DNA of 64,000 bases, taken from assembly GCA_902464595.1 (NCBI GenBank), contig CABQJX010000002.1, forward strand, positions 1-64,000, in the 5' to 3' direction. The stretch is from an uncultured Lachnoclostridium sp. (GTDB lineage: Bacteria; Bacillota; Clostridia; Lachnospirales; Lachnospiraceae). Below, piece after piece: positions 33,518 through 42,560 of the stretch (position 1 is the first letter of the stretch; each line of letters opens with the position of its first letter). The position numbers were made by a program, and so were the translations under genes. The notes under the pieces were generated by a model that had not been told where the DNA came from, did not search any database, and saw nothing but the letters and a program-made list of their open reading frames with translations.

Positions 33518-36500
33518 CTATCGCGCAAAGTCGTCTTTGATGACATTCCAGGCGCCGTCCAGGCTATAGTATTCCCGGATGTATTCCTGGGTTCTGCGGC
33601 ACATCTGAGCCAAACGCTCAGGATCCTGATAAAGGGATATGGTCTTAGCGGCAAAGGCGGCTGCCTCATCTTCAATCTCCAGCACAGTCTCGCCTGAGGG
33701 AATCCCTTCAGCTCCTGTCGATGTGGTCACGATAGGCGCTCCATTGTAAATGGCCTCCACAACCTTTCCCTTGACCCCTGCTCCGTACCGCAGGGGAACC
33801 ACTACCATACGGCAGGTGCTGTAAAGCTCTGCCAGCTCCTCCTCTGTGACAAAGCCCTTAACAACAATACCATTTCCCGGCTTTTCTAACGCCTGGATCT
33901 CCTCTGTTACCTTGGATCCTACGATATAAAAGTTCGCCTCAGGAAGCGCTCTGCGGATCAGCGGAAAAATTTCCTCTGCAAACCACAGTACTGCGTCCGC
34001 ATTGGGCGGATGAGCAAAACCGCCTACAAACAGCAGTCCCTCCCTCTTTGCAAAATCTTCTTCTATATGATCAAGGAACTGGTCATATACATAAGCGGTG
34101 ATGGCCTTTGCCGGAATCGAAGCATCCATCTCATGGATAGCGTCGATCTCCACGTAGGACGGATAATACGAAATGTCCGCCTTGTGCATCATGGTCAGCT
34201 CCACCGACTTCCAGTAATCCGCCTCACGCTTAACGGCAAAATCCTTTGTCAGCTTATACTCGCGCCCCAGCCTCAGGAAATGAAGATCATGTCCGTAATA
34301 GATCACCTTCATATTGGTATGTTCCCTGATAAAATCCACATATTTCGTGGCGATATGGGGCCGGTTGAGATAAGCAAAATCAATCTCATCCCCATTTTTC
34401 TTTAACCAGTCCCAAATTCCGGCAGACATCGCCTCTCCATAGAGCACCTCAATGCCCATCTGTTCCAAGATTGTAGTGTACGGTTCCTCGTGAAGGAAAT
34501 TATCTCCCAGGAACTTAACCACATATCCCTTTTTCAGGAACATTTTCAGATATTGATAAGTGGTCTTAGAGCCCGCATCCTTATCGAAGGTGGGAACATA
34601 GTGATCCACCACCAGGATCACCTGTTTTCCCTGGCTGCGCTCCCTGGCCCGGAATGGGTTGGGATTCCCTGTATTGACGCACTGCTTTTTCAATTCCTCT
34701 GCCCATTTTTCCTTTAATTTCCGGCTGTTTTCCACCTGATACCGCTTTAATCCAGTGCCATTGACGTCCGTTCCGTTGGAAATCCCCTCAAAATGGATCA
34801 CCTTGGAAAGAGGCTGATATACCACCCGATAGCCCGCTTTCCTCACCTCAAAGGCAAGGTCGGAATCCTCACAGTAAGCTGGGGCAAACCGCTCATCAAA
34901 GCCCCCGATCTGCTTCCACAGCTTGGTACTGAGCAAAATAGCTGCGCCGGAAATATAATCCACATCCTTCACATAATTGTATTCCGGCTTATCCGGATCA
35001 TCCAACCGGCCATAGTTCCAGCCGGAGCCATCGCTCCAGATGATCCCCCCTGCTTCCTGGAGCCGTCCGTCCGGATACACCAGCTTCGAGCCGACCATAC
35101 CGATCGAAGCATCCGACTGGATCAGGTTCACCAGGGAGGAAAGCCACCCTTCCGTCACCTTCGTGTCGTTGTTTAAGAACATGATATATTTTCCCCTGGC
35201 TGCCCTTGCCGCCTGGTTGCAGTTGCGCAGGAAGCCCTGGTTCGTCTGATTGCGGCAGATCACCAGGCCCTCTGTATACTGTCCCAGCTGGGCGGTGGCA
35301 TCCGTGGATACATCGTCAGCTATAATAACCTCATAGGTCACATCCTTTGTAAATTCCAAAATAGACTGGAGGCAGGCATAGGTATAGCCGATCTGATTAT
35401 AGCAGGGGATCACAATGGACACCATTGGCCCCTCCTTTGGAACCTGAGGAAAGACAAGCTTCCCATATTTCAGATAATCCTCACCAATGGCAAAGTCTCC
35501 CTTGATCCGCCTGCGCCCCTCCTTCGTTGCATACATTTTTCCATAACGAAGGGGATGCTTTACCGTGCTCACGCAATAATCAAGAGCCTTGCGTTTTCTG
35601 GTCCCCTTTGGAAATGCCTTGCTGACCTGGACTCCCAGCTTCCGTCTGGCCTTGAATACCAGCGCCTCATGGCCGTTTAAGTAAGTAGCCAGCTTGCCCA
35701 GCTCATCAATCTCATGGCGCAGATCCTTTATCATGATCTCCAGGTTTGCAACGTGATTGTTCGTCAGGCGTTTCAGCTCCTGCTCCTTGCGGATAAACAG
35801 ATTCCGCTCCTCCACTTCCTCCTGGAGCTGGTTGATCCGGTCTCTCGCCTTTTCCAGTTCCTTCTTCATGGAACGGATCTGTTCCATATCGGTTACTTCA
35901 TGGATATAATTTGCCAGATACCCCTGAAGGGCGTCGCCATGGACATAGGACTGGAATGCCTTTTCCATATTGGCATAAAGCTCTGCGGTATCTCCTTCTA
36001 TTCCAAATTCCTTTAAAAATCCCTCCAGGGAGCCGTAACACAAGCTTCCCTCATAGCGGTAATAGAAATAGGCCAATATCCGGTAGCGCACAAAGGAAAC
36101 TGGAATAGGGAAGTCAAACACCCACTCATAATCCAGACAATACAGCTTCTCCTCCCCATTCTCCTCCTGTACCATCAGGTTTTCAAACAGGCCGTCAATA
36201 TTGCTGATCTCATAGGACATACCGCCCAGATCCGGCACGTTCCCAAACACCTGCTCCAATTCCGGTGTTGGGACAAAGGGCTTTAAGGGGATCTCCGGAC
36301 GGCCGATCACAGCCTCAAGAGCCTTCTCAAGCTCACAAACCGGCGCTTTTCCATCCCGGATCTGTTCTCCCAGACATTCCGCCAATGTGCGCCCCTTCAA
36401 GAATGGGAACGTGATCCGATCTTTTCTTTCCCCCATTACCGGCTTTAAAAAACAGATATGGGGGTAACAGCGGCTCAGACTTTCATAATGAGCCCCAAAA

Positions 36501-37420
36501 GCCTCAAGATGGCTCTTTCCCTCCGGGCTGAGAGCGGATTTTTCTACCTGGCAGCCTTCCTCTTTTTCCCATATCCTGGTACGGGTCTGAAATTCCTTTC
36601 TTCTGGTGCGGTTATACTTTGCAAAACAAGTGGTTTCGCAGCCCCCATTGGAGGCGATCACCACAAACCCATTGGCAAAGGAGCCAAAGAGCCCTCCGCC
36701 CTCCATACCGTCATATACTGCCTCCTCCTGGAAGCATGCATAGCGGGGGCCCTCCAAAGCTGCCCCTGCTCCTACCTCCCCTCTTGAAGGAAGATAGCGG
36801 TCCGAATAGACCGAGGAGGGAAGCTTCTGATCCGTAACTGGATAATAAAACTCCACCCGGCTAAATCCCAGGCCCTCACAGAGCTCCTTTGCCTCCTGCC
36901 TGGTACAAGAGGCCTCCATATGCTCCCCTCCTGCCAGGAAACGCAGGCCAAGATCATTTTCACAGGAAAAAATAAGCCTTCCCCCCTGCTTTAAAAAGGC
37001 CGCGCCAAAGGACACTGCCTCCTGTATATCCCGGCCAGGTTCCAGGGATGAAACGAGAACCAGATCAAACAATTTTCCCTGGTTCTCCACCCCCCGCTCA
37101 AAGGAAAAGCCATAGGTAATATTAACATAGTCCGAATTTCTCTGGCGGTTCACCTCCAGATTTTCGTCAGCCTCATCCATCACCGTCACATGAGCACAGC
37201 GTGAGGCAAGAAGGCCCGTCAGAGCGCCGTAATCGGAACCGATCTGAAGGACTTCCTCCTCCCCGGTGGTATCCAGCCATTCCAGCTGGTTTTTCCGCAG
37301 CGGCGACAGGGCGTAGAGAAGAGCCGGGTTGGAATTTTCCTCCAGGATCCTCTGGATCCCATCGGGGCCGCTTCCATAGGCCTTAAACAGATCTAATATC
37401 TCATAACTCATATCCTTCAT
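33518..37420 (-). CDS. Multidomain methyltransferase-like / coiled-coil / GT2 / GT4 protein
   Basis: 1300 residues. At about 50-200 is a SAM-methyltransferase-like fold (EEVLQIGSDYGALTGLLA, VTVMDEADENLEVN, LVLVSSLE, GGRLIFSCEND). A region at about 230-505 has kinase-like traits (NIDGLFENLM, YCLDYEWVF) and is unassigned. A coiled coil spans about 512-580. A GT2 domain covers about 665-905 (VSIVIPCYNQ, IIADDVSTDAT, MFLNNDTKV, CEDSDLAFEV), then a GT4-type domain about 932-1300 (VGGFAHPPNADAVLWF, VVPLRYGAGVKGKVVEAI). No TM segments: a cytoplasmic chain-building enzyme. It follows wzt by 27 bp; methyltransferase/kinase and coiled-coil parts recall the WbdD-type terminators that cap ABC-exported chains, but this is inference. 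Confidence 0.85.
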   Translation of the reverse strand: MKDMSYEILDLFKAYGSGPDGIQRILEENSNPALLYALSPLRKNQLEWLDTTGEEEVLQIGSDYGALTGLLASRCAHVTVMDEADENLEVNRQRNSDYVNITYGFSFERGVENQGKLFDLVLVSSLEPGRDIQEAVSFGAAFLKQGGRLIFSCENDLGLRFLAGGEHMEASCTRQEAKELCEGLGFSRVEFYYPVTDQKLPSSVYSDRYLPSRGEVGAGAALEGPRYACFQEEAVYDGMEGGGLFGSFANGFVVIASNGGCETTCFAKYNRTRRKEFQTRTRIWEKEEGCQVEKSALSPEGKSHLEAFGAHYESLSRCYPHICFLKPVMGERKDRITFPFLKGRTLAECLGEQIRDGKAPVCELEKALEAVIGRPEIPLKPFVPTPELEQVFGNVPDLGGMSYEISNIDGLFENLMVQEENGEEKLYCLDYEWVFDFPIPVSFVRYRILAYFYYRYEGSLCYGSLEGFLKEFGIEGDTAELYANMEKAFQSYVHGDALQGYLANYIHEVTDMEQIRSMKKELEKARDRINQLQEEVEERNLFIRKEQELKRLTNNHVANLEIMIKDLRHEIDELGKLATYLNGHEALVFKARRKLGVQVSKAFPKGTRKRKALDYCVSTVKHPLRYGKMYATKEGRRRIKGDFAIGEDYLKYGKLVFPQVPKEGPMVSIVIPCYNQIGYTYACLQSILEFTKDVTYEVIIADDVSTDATAQLGQYTEGLVICRNQTNQGFLRNCNQAARAARGKYIMFLNNDTKVTEGWLSSLVNLIQSDASIGMVGSKLVYPDGRLQEAGGIIWSDGSGWNYGRLDDPDKPEYNYVKDVDYISGAAILLSTKLWKQIGGFDERFAPAYCEDSDLAFEVRKAGYRVVYQPLSKVIHFEGISNGTDVNGTGLKRYQVENSRKLKEKWAEELKKQCVNTGNPNPFRARERSQGKQVILVVDHYVPTFDKDAGSKTTYQYLKMFLKKGYVVKFLGDNFLHEEPYTTILEQMGIEVLYGEAMSAGIWDWLKKNGDEIDFAYLNRPHIATKYVDFIREHTNMKVIYYGHDLHFLRLGREYKLTKDFAVKREADYWKSVELTMMHKADISYYPSYVEIDAIHEMDASIPAKAITAYVYDQFLDHIEEDFAKREGLLFVGGFAHPPNADAVLWFAEEIFPLIRRALPEANFYIVGSKVTEEIQALEKPGNGIVVKGFVTEEELAELYSTCRMVVVPLRYGAGVKGKVVEAIYNGAPIVTTSTGAEGIPSGETVLEIEDEAAAFAAKTISLYQDPERLAQMCRRTQEYIREYYSLDGAWNVIKDDFAR

Positions 37421-37447
37421 GGACTGTCTTTTATCCTCTCTTTCCCT

Positions 37448-38836
37448 TTACGAAGGTATTTTCTGTGTCGTTACCTGAGATTCCATATCGTAAACGCCCA
37501 CCGTATTTTTATTGGAAATGACTGTAATATTGGTCACATTGTAAAGACGGTGATACACTACATGTTCCCCCTGCTCAAAGCCGGTGCAGCTCATGCTCAG
37601 AAGATATTCCCCTCCCTGAAGGGTCATTTTCTGGGTAAACTCCACTACATACTCATCGCCGGACTTCACAGGCTCCACGTCTGCACTCTCAAACATAGTA
37701 TTGGTCCCTGTAAGCTCCGTTCCCTTCTTATCCTTGATCGTATAGGTGAAAATAGGCGCTTCAATGTCTGCATTAAAATGGATCCGCTCCCGGATCGTAA
37801 ACATCTCCCCTTTTAAGAGAAGATTGGTTACATTGCCCTTCTGATCCAAAAGCCCCAGATCCACGATCTCAGCCCGCCCGTCTCCATACTCAGTGCGGTC
37901 GCTGTTGATGGTGAGCTGATCCTTCATGAGACGGCTATCCAAGCCCATTCCGCCGGAAAAATCAGACATTTCTACTGTTTGTCTTCCTTTTTCTGTCCCT
38001 TGCACGGTCTTCTCCACGGGTCTGGCTTCCCTGCTGTTTCCGCTCTGGCGTTCCTGCTCCAGCTCCTCTTTCAGCGCCTCCAGCTGTCCTGCCAGGATCT
38101 TTTTATACATATCCACCACCCTGCCAGCCGGTCCCTCTGCGATAAACTCCCCTTTATTTAAGAGAACCACACGGTCGCAGTATTTGATAATACTTCCCAT
38201 ATCATGGGTCACCATCAGGATAGTCGTTCCCTTCTGCCGGATCTCCTCCATGCGGCGGTAACATTTGGACTGGAAAAATACATCCCCCACGGAAAGGGCT
38301 TCGTCCACGATCAAGATTTCAGGGTCCACATTGATGGCAAGGGCAAAAGCCAGCCGTACAAACATACCGCTGGAATAAGTCTTCACGGGCTGGTATACAA
38401 AATCCCCGATTTCCGCAAAATCCAGGATTTCCTGGAGCTTTGCATCCATCTCCTTTTTGGTATACCCCATCATCGTGCCGTTCATATATATATTTTCAAT
38501 TCCTGTATAATCCATATTAAATCCGGCTCCCAGCTCCAAAAGGGCTGAGATCTTGCCGTTCACCTTTACCGCTCCCGTGGTGGGAGTCAAAACCCCTGTG
38601 ATGATCTTTAATATAGTGGATTTACCGGAACCGTTTGTTCCGATGATCCCAACCGTCTCCCCCTTTTTCACCTGAAAGGAAAGGCTATTGAGGGCATAAA
38701 AATCACGATGGTAATTTTTATGGGAAATGCTCATAGATTCCTTCAGACGGTCAATGGGCTTTTCGTAAAGCCGGTATACCTTGGTCACATCAGCAACCTC
38801 TATGGCATATTGATTGTCCTGTTCTATCACTGACAT
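37448..38836 (-). CDS. wzt: Polysaccharide ABC transporter ATP-binding protein with C-terminal glycan-binding domain
   Basis: 462 residues. Walker A GTNGSGKST (66-74), Q-loop region ELGAGFNMDYTG, signature YSSGMF with RLAFALAI (about 154-167), Walker B ILIVDEAL (174-181) and switch THD. After a charged linker, a Wzt_C-like beta domain spans about 290-455 (RAEIVDLGLLDQKGN, EMFTIRERIHFNADIEAPIFTYTIKDKKG), which in O9a-type systems recognises the finished chain end. It energises export of lipid-linked polysaccharide with the permease Wzm. ATG 38836 has GGAG at good spacing. The likely Wzm lies 5 kb away at 43769, beyond a plus-strand island. Confidence 0.93.
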   Translation of the reverse strand: MSVIEQDNQYAIEVADVTKVYRLYEKPIDRLKESMSISHKNYHRDFYALNSLSFQVKKGETVGIIGTNGSGKSTILKIITGVLTPTTGAVKVNGKISALLELGAGFNMDYTGIENIYMNGTMMGYTKKEMDAKLQEILDFAEIGDFVYQPVKTYSSGMFVRLAFALAINVDPEILIVDEALSVGDVFFQSKCYRRMEEIRQKGTTILMVTHDMGSIIKYCDRVVLLNKGEFIAEGPAGRVVDMYKKILAGQLEALKEELEQERQSGNSREARPVEKTVQGTEKGRQTVEMSDFSGGMGLDSRLMKDQLTINSDRTEYGDGRAEIVDLGLLDQKGNVTNLLLKGEMFTIRERIHFNADIEAPIFTYTIKDKKGTELTGTNTMFESADVEPVKSGDEYVVEFTQKMTLQGGEYLLSMSCTGFEQGEHVVYHRLYNVTNITVISNKNTVGVYDMESQVTTQKIPS

Positions 38837-38899
38837 AATTTTCTCCATCTTTTCACGCTTTTGGATCCCCTTTGCCGGTTTTCAAAGGCGTTTTCATGC

Positions 38900-38917
38900 A
38901 TACTTCTTTTAAGTATA
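38900..38917 (-). promoter_or_regulatory. Possible -10 and inverted repeat before wzt
   Basis: TATACT on the minus strand (38912-38917) overlaps the perfect inverted repeat ATACTT-CTTTT-AAGTAT (38900-38916), about 64-80 bases before wzt. No convincing -35 is found. The remaining 292-bp gap between wzt and trxA shows nothing else clear except the trxA -10. Confidence 0.3.
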
Positions 38918-39077
38918 GCATAGAATGAAAGATTTTTATACCTCTAATCTTGAGTTTCCGCATTTTTCGCAGCCGTTCAGCCATGGGAAGATTTAGGAAA
39001 AGAAACGGCACAAAACAAAAAATGGGAAAGGGAAAAAATTACCGTGACTTTTATCACATATCTTTCAGCCAAACTGT

Positions 39078-39085
39078 GGTATTAT
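39078..39085 (+). promoter_or_regulatory. Extended -10 for trxA
   Basis: TGG followed by TATTAT (39080-39085) fits an extended -10, about 44 bases before the trxA start. No clear -35. Confidence 0.4.
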
Positions 39086-39128
39086 AAGAACATAGGAAAG
39101 AAAACCACTTACAAAAGGAGGCAGACAT

Positions 39129-39452
39129 ATGGAGTTAAGACATTTAAATAAAGAAGATTTTGATCAGGCAGTAAATGCAGGCGACGACCTGGTAGTAGTA
39201 GATTTTTTTGCAGACTGGTGCACCCCCTGCCAAATGTTAGGCCCGGTAGTAGCCAAAGCTGCAGAGCAGTATCCAGACGTGCATTTTTATAAGGTAGACA
39301 CCCAAACCCAGAGGGATCTGGCCCTCCGGTTCCGTGTTCTCAGCATCCCTACCCTGCTTTATATGAAACGAGGCACTGTCCTTCACCGCTCCACTGGTTA
39401 TGTGGATGCTGGAGAGCTGGCAGCTGCTGTAGAGCAGTACAAAAACGCATAG
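39129..39452 (+). CDS. trxA: Thioredoxin
   Basis: 107-residue thioredoxin fold. The active site reads WCTPC (30-34) rather than the common WCGPC, in VVDFFADWCTPCQMLGPV; cis-proline is in LSIPTLLYM (about 72-80). It is a cytoplasmic dithiol reductase. Thr in the CxxC motif may shift the redox potential. AAAAGGAGG precedes the start. A strong terminator ends the transcript, so it is monocistronic. It is the first gene of the plus-strand island between wzt and wzm and has no evident link to glycan synthesis. Confidence 0.95.
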   Translation: MELRHLNKEDFDQAVNAGDDLVVVDFFADWCTPCQMLGPVVAKAAEQYPDVHFYKVDTQTQRDLALRFRVLSIPTLLYMKRGTVLHRSTGYVDAGELAAAVEQYKNA

Positions 39453-39493
39453 AAGATGTATGGCTGAAATGTTACGAATATCCCTTTAGAAAG

Positions 39494-39543
39494 GCCCAGA
39501 CAGTCGGCTGCAGCAAGCAGCTCTGTCCGGGCTTTTCTTTTTT
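39494..39543 (+). terminator. Intrinsic terminator after trxA
   Basis: Stem GCCCAGACAG...CTGTCCGGGC with inner GCTGC-AGCAA-GCAGC, followed by TTTTCTTTTTT. Strong rho-independent terminator about 40 bp after the stop. Confidence 0.9.
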
Positions 39544-39637
39544 CAATATCCGGCTAAGATCCATCGAAATTCTCAATGGGAATACCGCCCCAGGATATGG
39601 TAAAATAAGGCTATCATACTTAAGGAGGAACTATCTT

Positions 39638-40162
39638 ATGAACATTGGTGTAACCGAAATCAGTCCCAGAAACGTACAGCAGATCGCAGAGAAAAAATTT
39701 AAAGATGGCTATTACTGCTGTGAAGCCCTTGTAAGCGCCATTCGGGATGAATTTCATCTGGATGTTCCAGAGGAAGTGATCGCCATGGCTTCCGGTATGG
39801 CAGTAGGAGCCGGAAAATCCGGCTGTGTCTGCGGCGCTTTCAATGGCGGAATCCTTGCCCTGGGATTATTTTTTGGAAGAACAGAGCAGGACGGGCCTTC
39901 CAATCCCAAAAGCGTAAAATGTATGGCTCTGACAAAGGAGCTTCACGACTGGTTTAAGGAAGCCAACCATAAAAACGCAATCTGCTGCCGGGTACTCACC
40001 AAAGAATTTGACAAAGGAAAAGGCGAACACAAGGAACAGTGTATTTTCTTTACCGGACTGTGCGCATGGAAGGTGGCACAGATCGTATGCCGGGAACTTG
40101 GCATCAAAAATCTGGATGAAATTGATGAACCTGCTCCCAGACGCAGTCTGGCTGAAATTTAA
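39638..40162 (+). CDS. C_GCAxxG_C_C family redox-type protein
   Basis: 174 residues. The naming motif is visible as CCEAL early (near 28), GCVCGAFNGG (about 62-71), KCMAL (near 94), ICCRVL (near 114) and QCIFFTGLC (near 133), the conserved cysteine ladder of the C_GCAxxG_C_C family. These proteins are common in anaerobes, often near redox or metal genes; cysteines may bind a metal or cluster, but activity is unknown. AAGGAGG lies upstream, and an extended -10 (TGG-TAAAAT at 39598-39606) gives it its own promoter. The TDT transporter follows 64 bp downstream. Confidence 0.9.
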   Translation: MNIGVTEISPRNVQQIAEKKFKDGYYCCEALVSAIRDEFHLDVPEEVIAMASGMAVGAGKSGCVCGAFNGGILALGLFFGRTEQDGPSNPKSVKCMALTKELHDWFKEANHKNAICCRVLTKEFDKGKGEHKEQCIFFTGLCAWKVAQIVCRELGIKNLDEIDEPAPRRSLAEI

Positions 40163-40226
40163 AGACTGAGATAAAATCAAAAGACTGACAGGAGGACTTC
40201 TGTTCCAACAGAAGGATAAAACAGAT

Positions 40227-41150
40227 ATGAAACATATGATCAAAAAAGTTCCCCTTCCTATTTGTGGGGTTATGCTGGGCCTGGCAGCCCTTGGCAACCT
40301 TCTCCAGAGCTATGGGGAAGGGATCCGTTACGCCTGCGGGATTGCAGCCGCATGTTTACTGATCTTATTTTTGCTCAAGCTGGTTCTTTTTCCAAACATG
40401 ATCCGGGAAGATCTGAACAATCCCATTATGGCAAGTGTGGCCGGAACCCTGCCCATGGGCATCATGCTCCTCAGCGCTTATATAAAGCCTTTCATCGGAT
40501 CCGGGGCCATGTATATCTGGTTTTTTGCCATTGGGATGCATCTGGCTCTGATCCTTTATTTCACAGTAACCTTTCTGTTCCGGTTACAGATGCCTAAGGT
40601 CTTTGCCAGCTATTACATCGTATATGTAGGCATCGCCGCAGCTGCTGTAACTGCTCCTGCCTTCGGACAGTTAGCGGTAGGTACAGCGGCATTCTGGTTT
40701 GGTTTTGTGACCCTCATTGGACTTCTGATCCTGGTGACTGTCCGTTATATCAAATTTCCTCAGGTTCCAGAACCGGCACAGCCTCTGTTCTGTATCTACG
40801 CCGCTCCTGCAAGCCTTTGCATTGCCGGGTATGTACAGTCCGTGACCCCCAAATCCAGAACATTCCTGTTAGTCATGCTGGCCCTGGCAGTAATCCTATA
40901 TCTGGCTGCTTTCATCAAGGCTGTGGGATGTTTAAAATTAAAATTTTACCCAAGCTATGCGGCTTTTACCTTCCCCTTTGTGATCAGCGCCATCGCCTCC
41001 AAACAGACCATGGCCTGTCTCGCCAATATGGGGCAGCCCCTGCCTATTCTGAAACCCATTGTCCTCATTCAGACCATCATCGCAGCTGCCTTTGTAATCT
41101 ATACGCTGATCCGGTTTCTGGGATTTATCTTTGCCCCTGAACAAAAATAG
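40227..41150 (+). CDS. TDT-family (TehA/SLAC1-like) transporter
   Basis: 307 residues, about ten TM helices. It starts with VPLPICGVMLGLAALGNLL (residues 8-26), the family N-terminus of tellurite-resistance/dicarboxylate transporters, and contains FASYYIVYVGIAAAAVTAPAFGQL (about 126-149). Members form anion channels or dicarboxylate/sulfite exporters in the cytoplasmic membrane. Substrate cannot be assigned. GAAGGAT precedes the start. It may be co-transcribed with the cysteine-rich gene 64 bp upstream. Confidence 0.85.
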   Translation: MKHMIKKVPLPICGVMLGLAALGNLLQSYGEGIRYACGIAAACLLILFLLKLVLFPNMIREDLNNPIMASVAGTLPMGIMLLSAYIKPFIGSGAMYIWFFAIGMHLALILYFTVTFLFRLQMPKVFASYYIVYVGIAAAAVTAPAFGQLAVGTAAFWFGFVTLIGLLILVTVRYIKFPQVPEPAQPLFCIYAAPASLCIAGYVQSVTPKSRTFLLVMLALAVILYLAAFIKAVGCLKLKFYPSYAAFTFPFVISAIASKQTMACLANMGQPLPILKPIVLIQTIIAAAFVIYTLIRFLGFIFAPEQK

Positions 41151-41197
41151 CTGGCAGGCTGTTGTTTCCCTCTAAAAAACTCAAAGCCCCAGGATGA

Positions 41198-41226
41198 TTG
41201 CTTTCTTTCTCAGCCTTTGCTATAGT
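41198..41226 (+). promoter_or_regulatory. Promoter for the chromate-type transporter genes
   Basis: TTGCTT (41198-41203) and TATAGT (41221-41226) with a 17-base spacer. Initiation near 41233 leaves a leader of about 45 bases before ATG 41278. Confidence 0.6.
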
Positions 41227-41277
41227 ATTAGGGTATTAGCGGTTTCTTCTTTGAATCTCTTCCTGGGAGGCAAAATT

Positions 41278-41955
41278 ATGGGAATAAATGTAAAATCCGA
41301 GAAATGGAAGCTTTTACACCATTCTCATTCCAAGAAAGCCCAAAATGACACCGATCATTCGGGCTTTCTTTTGGTTCGTCTTTTTTTGTCCACCCTTTCC
41401 CTCAGCGCTTTTACCTTCGGGGGAGGGTACGTCATTGTCACTCTCATGAAAAAGAAATTTGTGGATCAATATCACTGGATCGATGAGGAGGAAATGTTGG
41501 ATCTGGTAGCCATCGCCCAGTCCTCTCCGGGGGCTATTGCTGTCAACGGAGCCATTGTGGTGGGATATAAGCTTGCAGGGCTTTTGGGGGTCATCACCAC
41601 CGTCATAGCCACCGTGCTCCCCCCTTTCGTGATCCTCACTCTGATCTCCTTCTGCTATACCGCTTTCCGCTCCAATCCTATTGTGGGATGGATGCTGGAG
41701 GGGATGCAGGCCGGAGTGGGAGCGGTCATCGCCCAGGTGGTGTGGGAGATGGCAGCCCCGCTGGCATGGGAAAGGAAGTGGCTTTCCCTTCTCGTTATGG
41801 CCGCCGCTTTTGGAGCCAATTGGTTTTTCCATGTGAGCGCCGTCTTCATCATTCTGGCCTGCGGCCTGTTGGGCGCGGTGTGGACGCTGTGCCAGAAACC
41901 GGATAAGCAAAAGCTTTCCGGACAGAAACCGGACAGAAAAGGAGGCGGCCAATAA
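41278..41955 (+). CDS. Chromate transporter family protein, first subunit
   Basis: 225 residues with one CHR domain. After an unusual hydrophilic N-terminus of about 30 residues (containing HHSHSKK) comes LSLSAFTFGGGYVIVTLMKKKFVD (about 41-64), then AIAQSSPGAIAVNGAIVVGYKLAG (about 79-102), the two CHR signature blocks. Half-size CHR proteins act in pairs as anion exporters; the family name comes from chromate resistance but the physiological anion is often unknown. ATG 41278 has GGGAGG at 7 bases. The next gene starts at the last base of the stop (TAATG overlap), so translation is coupled. A terminator-like hairpin lies inside the 5' coding part. Confidence 0.88.
   Translation: MGINVKSEKWKLLHHSHSKKAQNDTDHSGFLLVRLFLSTLSLSAFTFGGGYVIVTLMKKKFVDQYHWIDEEEMLDLVAIAQSSPGAIAVNGAIVVGYKLAGLLGVITTVIATVLPPFVILTLISFCYTAFRSNPIVGWMLEGMQAGVGAVIAQVVWEMAAPLAWERKWLSLLVMAAAFGANWFFHVSAVFIILACGLLGAVWTLCQKPDKQKLSGQKPDRKGGGQ
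41332..41370 (+). terminator. Terminator-like hairpin inside the 5' coding part of the chromate transporter gene
   Basis: AAGAAAGCCC (41332-41341) and GGGCTTTCTT (41361-41370) are perfect arms. A run TTGGTTCGTCTTTTTTT follows. It has the shape of an intrinsic terminator 100-140 bases after the predicted transcript start and 54 bases into the gene, so it may act as an attenuator. Confidence 0.5.
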
Positions 41956-42539
41956 TGGACATCCTGCTTTATACAAAACTATTCCTCAGCTTTCTTCAGA
42001 TCGGCGCCTTCAGCTTTGGCGGCGGCTACGCGGCCATGCCCTTGATCCAGCAGCAGGTGGTAACGCAAAATGGCTGGCTCTCCCCAGCTGAATTTGCAGA
42101 TCTGGTAACGATCTCCCAGATGACGCCAGGCCCCATTGCTATCAATGCCGCTACCTTTGTGGGAACCCGGCTTGGAGGGATCCCAGGCGCCCTTACCGCC
42201 ACAGCTGGCTGCGTCCTTCCCTCCTGCCTTCTCGTAACGCTTTTAGCAAAGCTTTACCTCCGCTACCGGAGCCTAAGCCTTCTCCAGGGAATCCTCCATT
42301 TTCTCCGGCCTGCGGTGATCGCCCTGATCGGAGCCGCCGGAGTCAGTATCCTCATCACCGCATTCTGGGGCGGGCAGGGATTCGTCCCGGGGCTTTCCGC
42401 TTTCCGTCTCCGCTCCTTCCTTTTCTTTCTGGGTGCCTTAACGCTGCTGATCAAATTCCGTCTGAACCCGATCCTGGTAATGCTCCTGTGCGGGGCGGCA
42501 GAAACTTTATTCCAGACGTTTGCAGCTATTATCAAATAA
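41955..42539 (+). CDS. Chromate transporter family protein, second subunit
   Basis: 194 residues with one CHR domain: FLSFLQIGAFSFGGGYAAMPLIQQQVV (about 10-36) and TISQMTPGPIAINAATFVGTRLGG (about 51-74), then four or five further TM segments. It is the opposite-topology partner of the preceding subunit, with which it should form the functional exporter. GGAGG lies 9 bases before ATG 41955. The GNAT gene follows 21 bp later and may be in the same transcript. Confidence 0.92.
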   Translation: MDILLYTKLFLSFLQIGAFSFGGGYAAMPLIQQQVVTQNGWLSPAEFADLVTISQMTPGPIAINAATFVGTRLGGIPGALTATAGCVLPSCLLVTLLAKLYLRYRSLSLLQGILHFLRPAVIALIGAAGVSILITAFWGGQGFVPGLSAFRLRSFLFFLGALTLLIKFRLNPILVMLLCGAAETLFQTFAAIIK

Positions 42540-42560
42540 AAATCATCAAAAGGAGGCCCT

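Noticed and set aside
33063..33569. Overlapping open frames of 140-214 codons on both strands with 35-residue repeats
   Set aside because: They are translations of the 105-bp tandem repeat and its flanks; all frames are open because the period is a multiple of three. No binding site or known domain.
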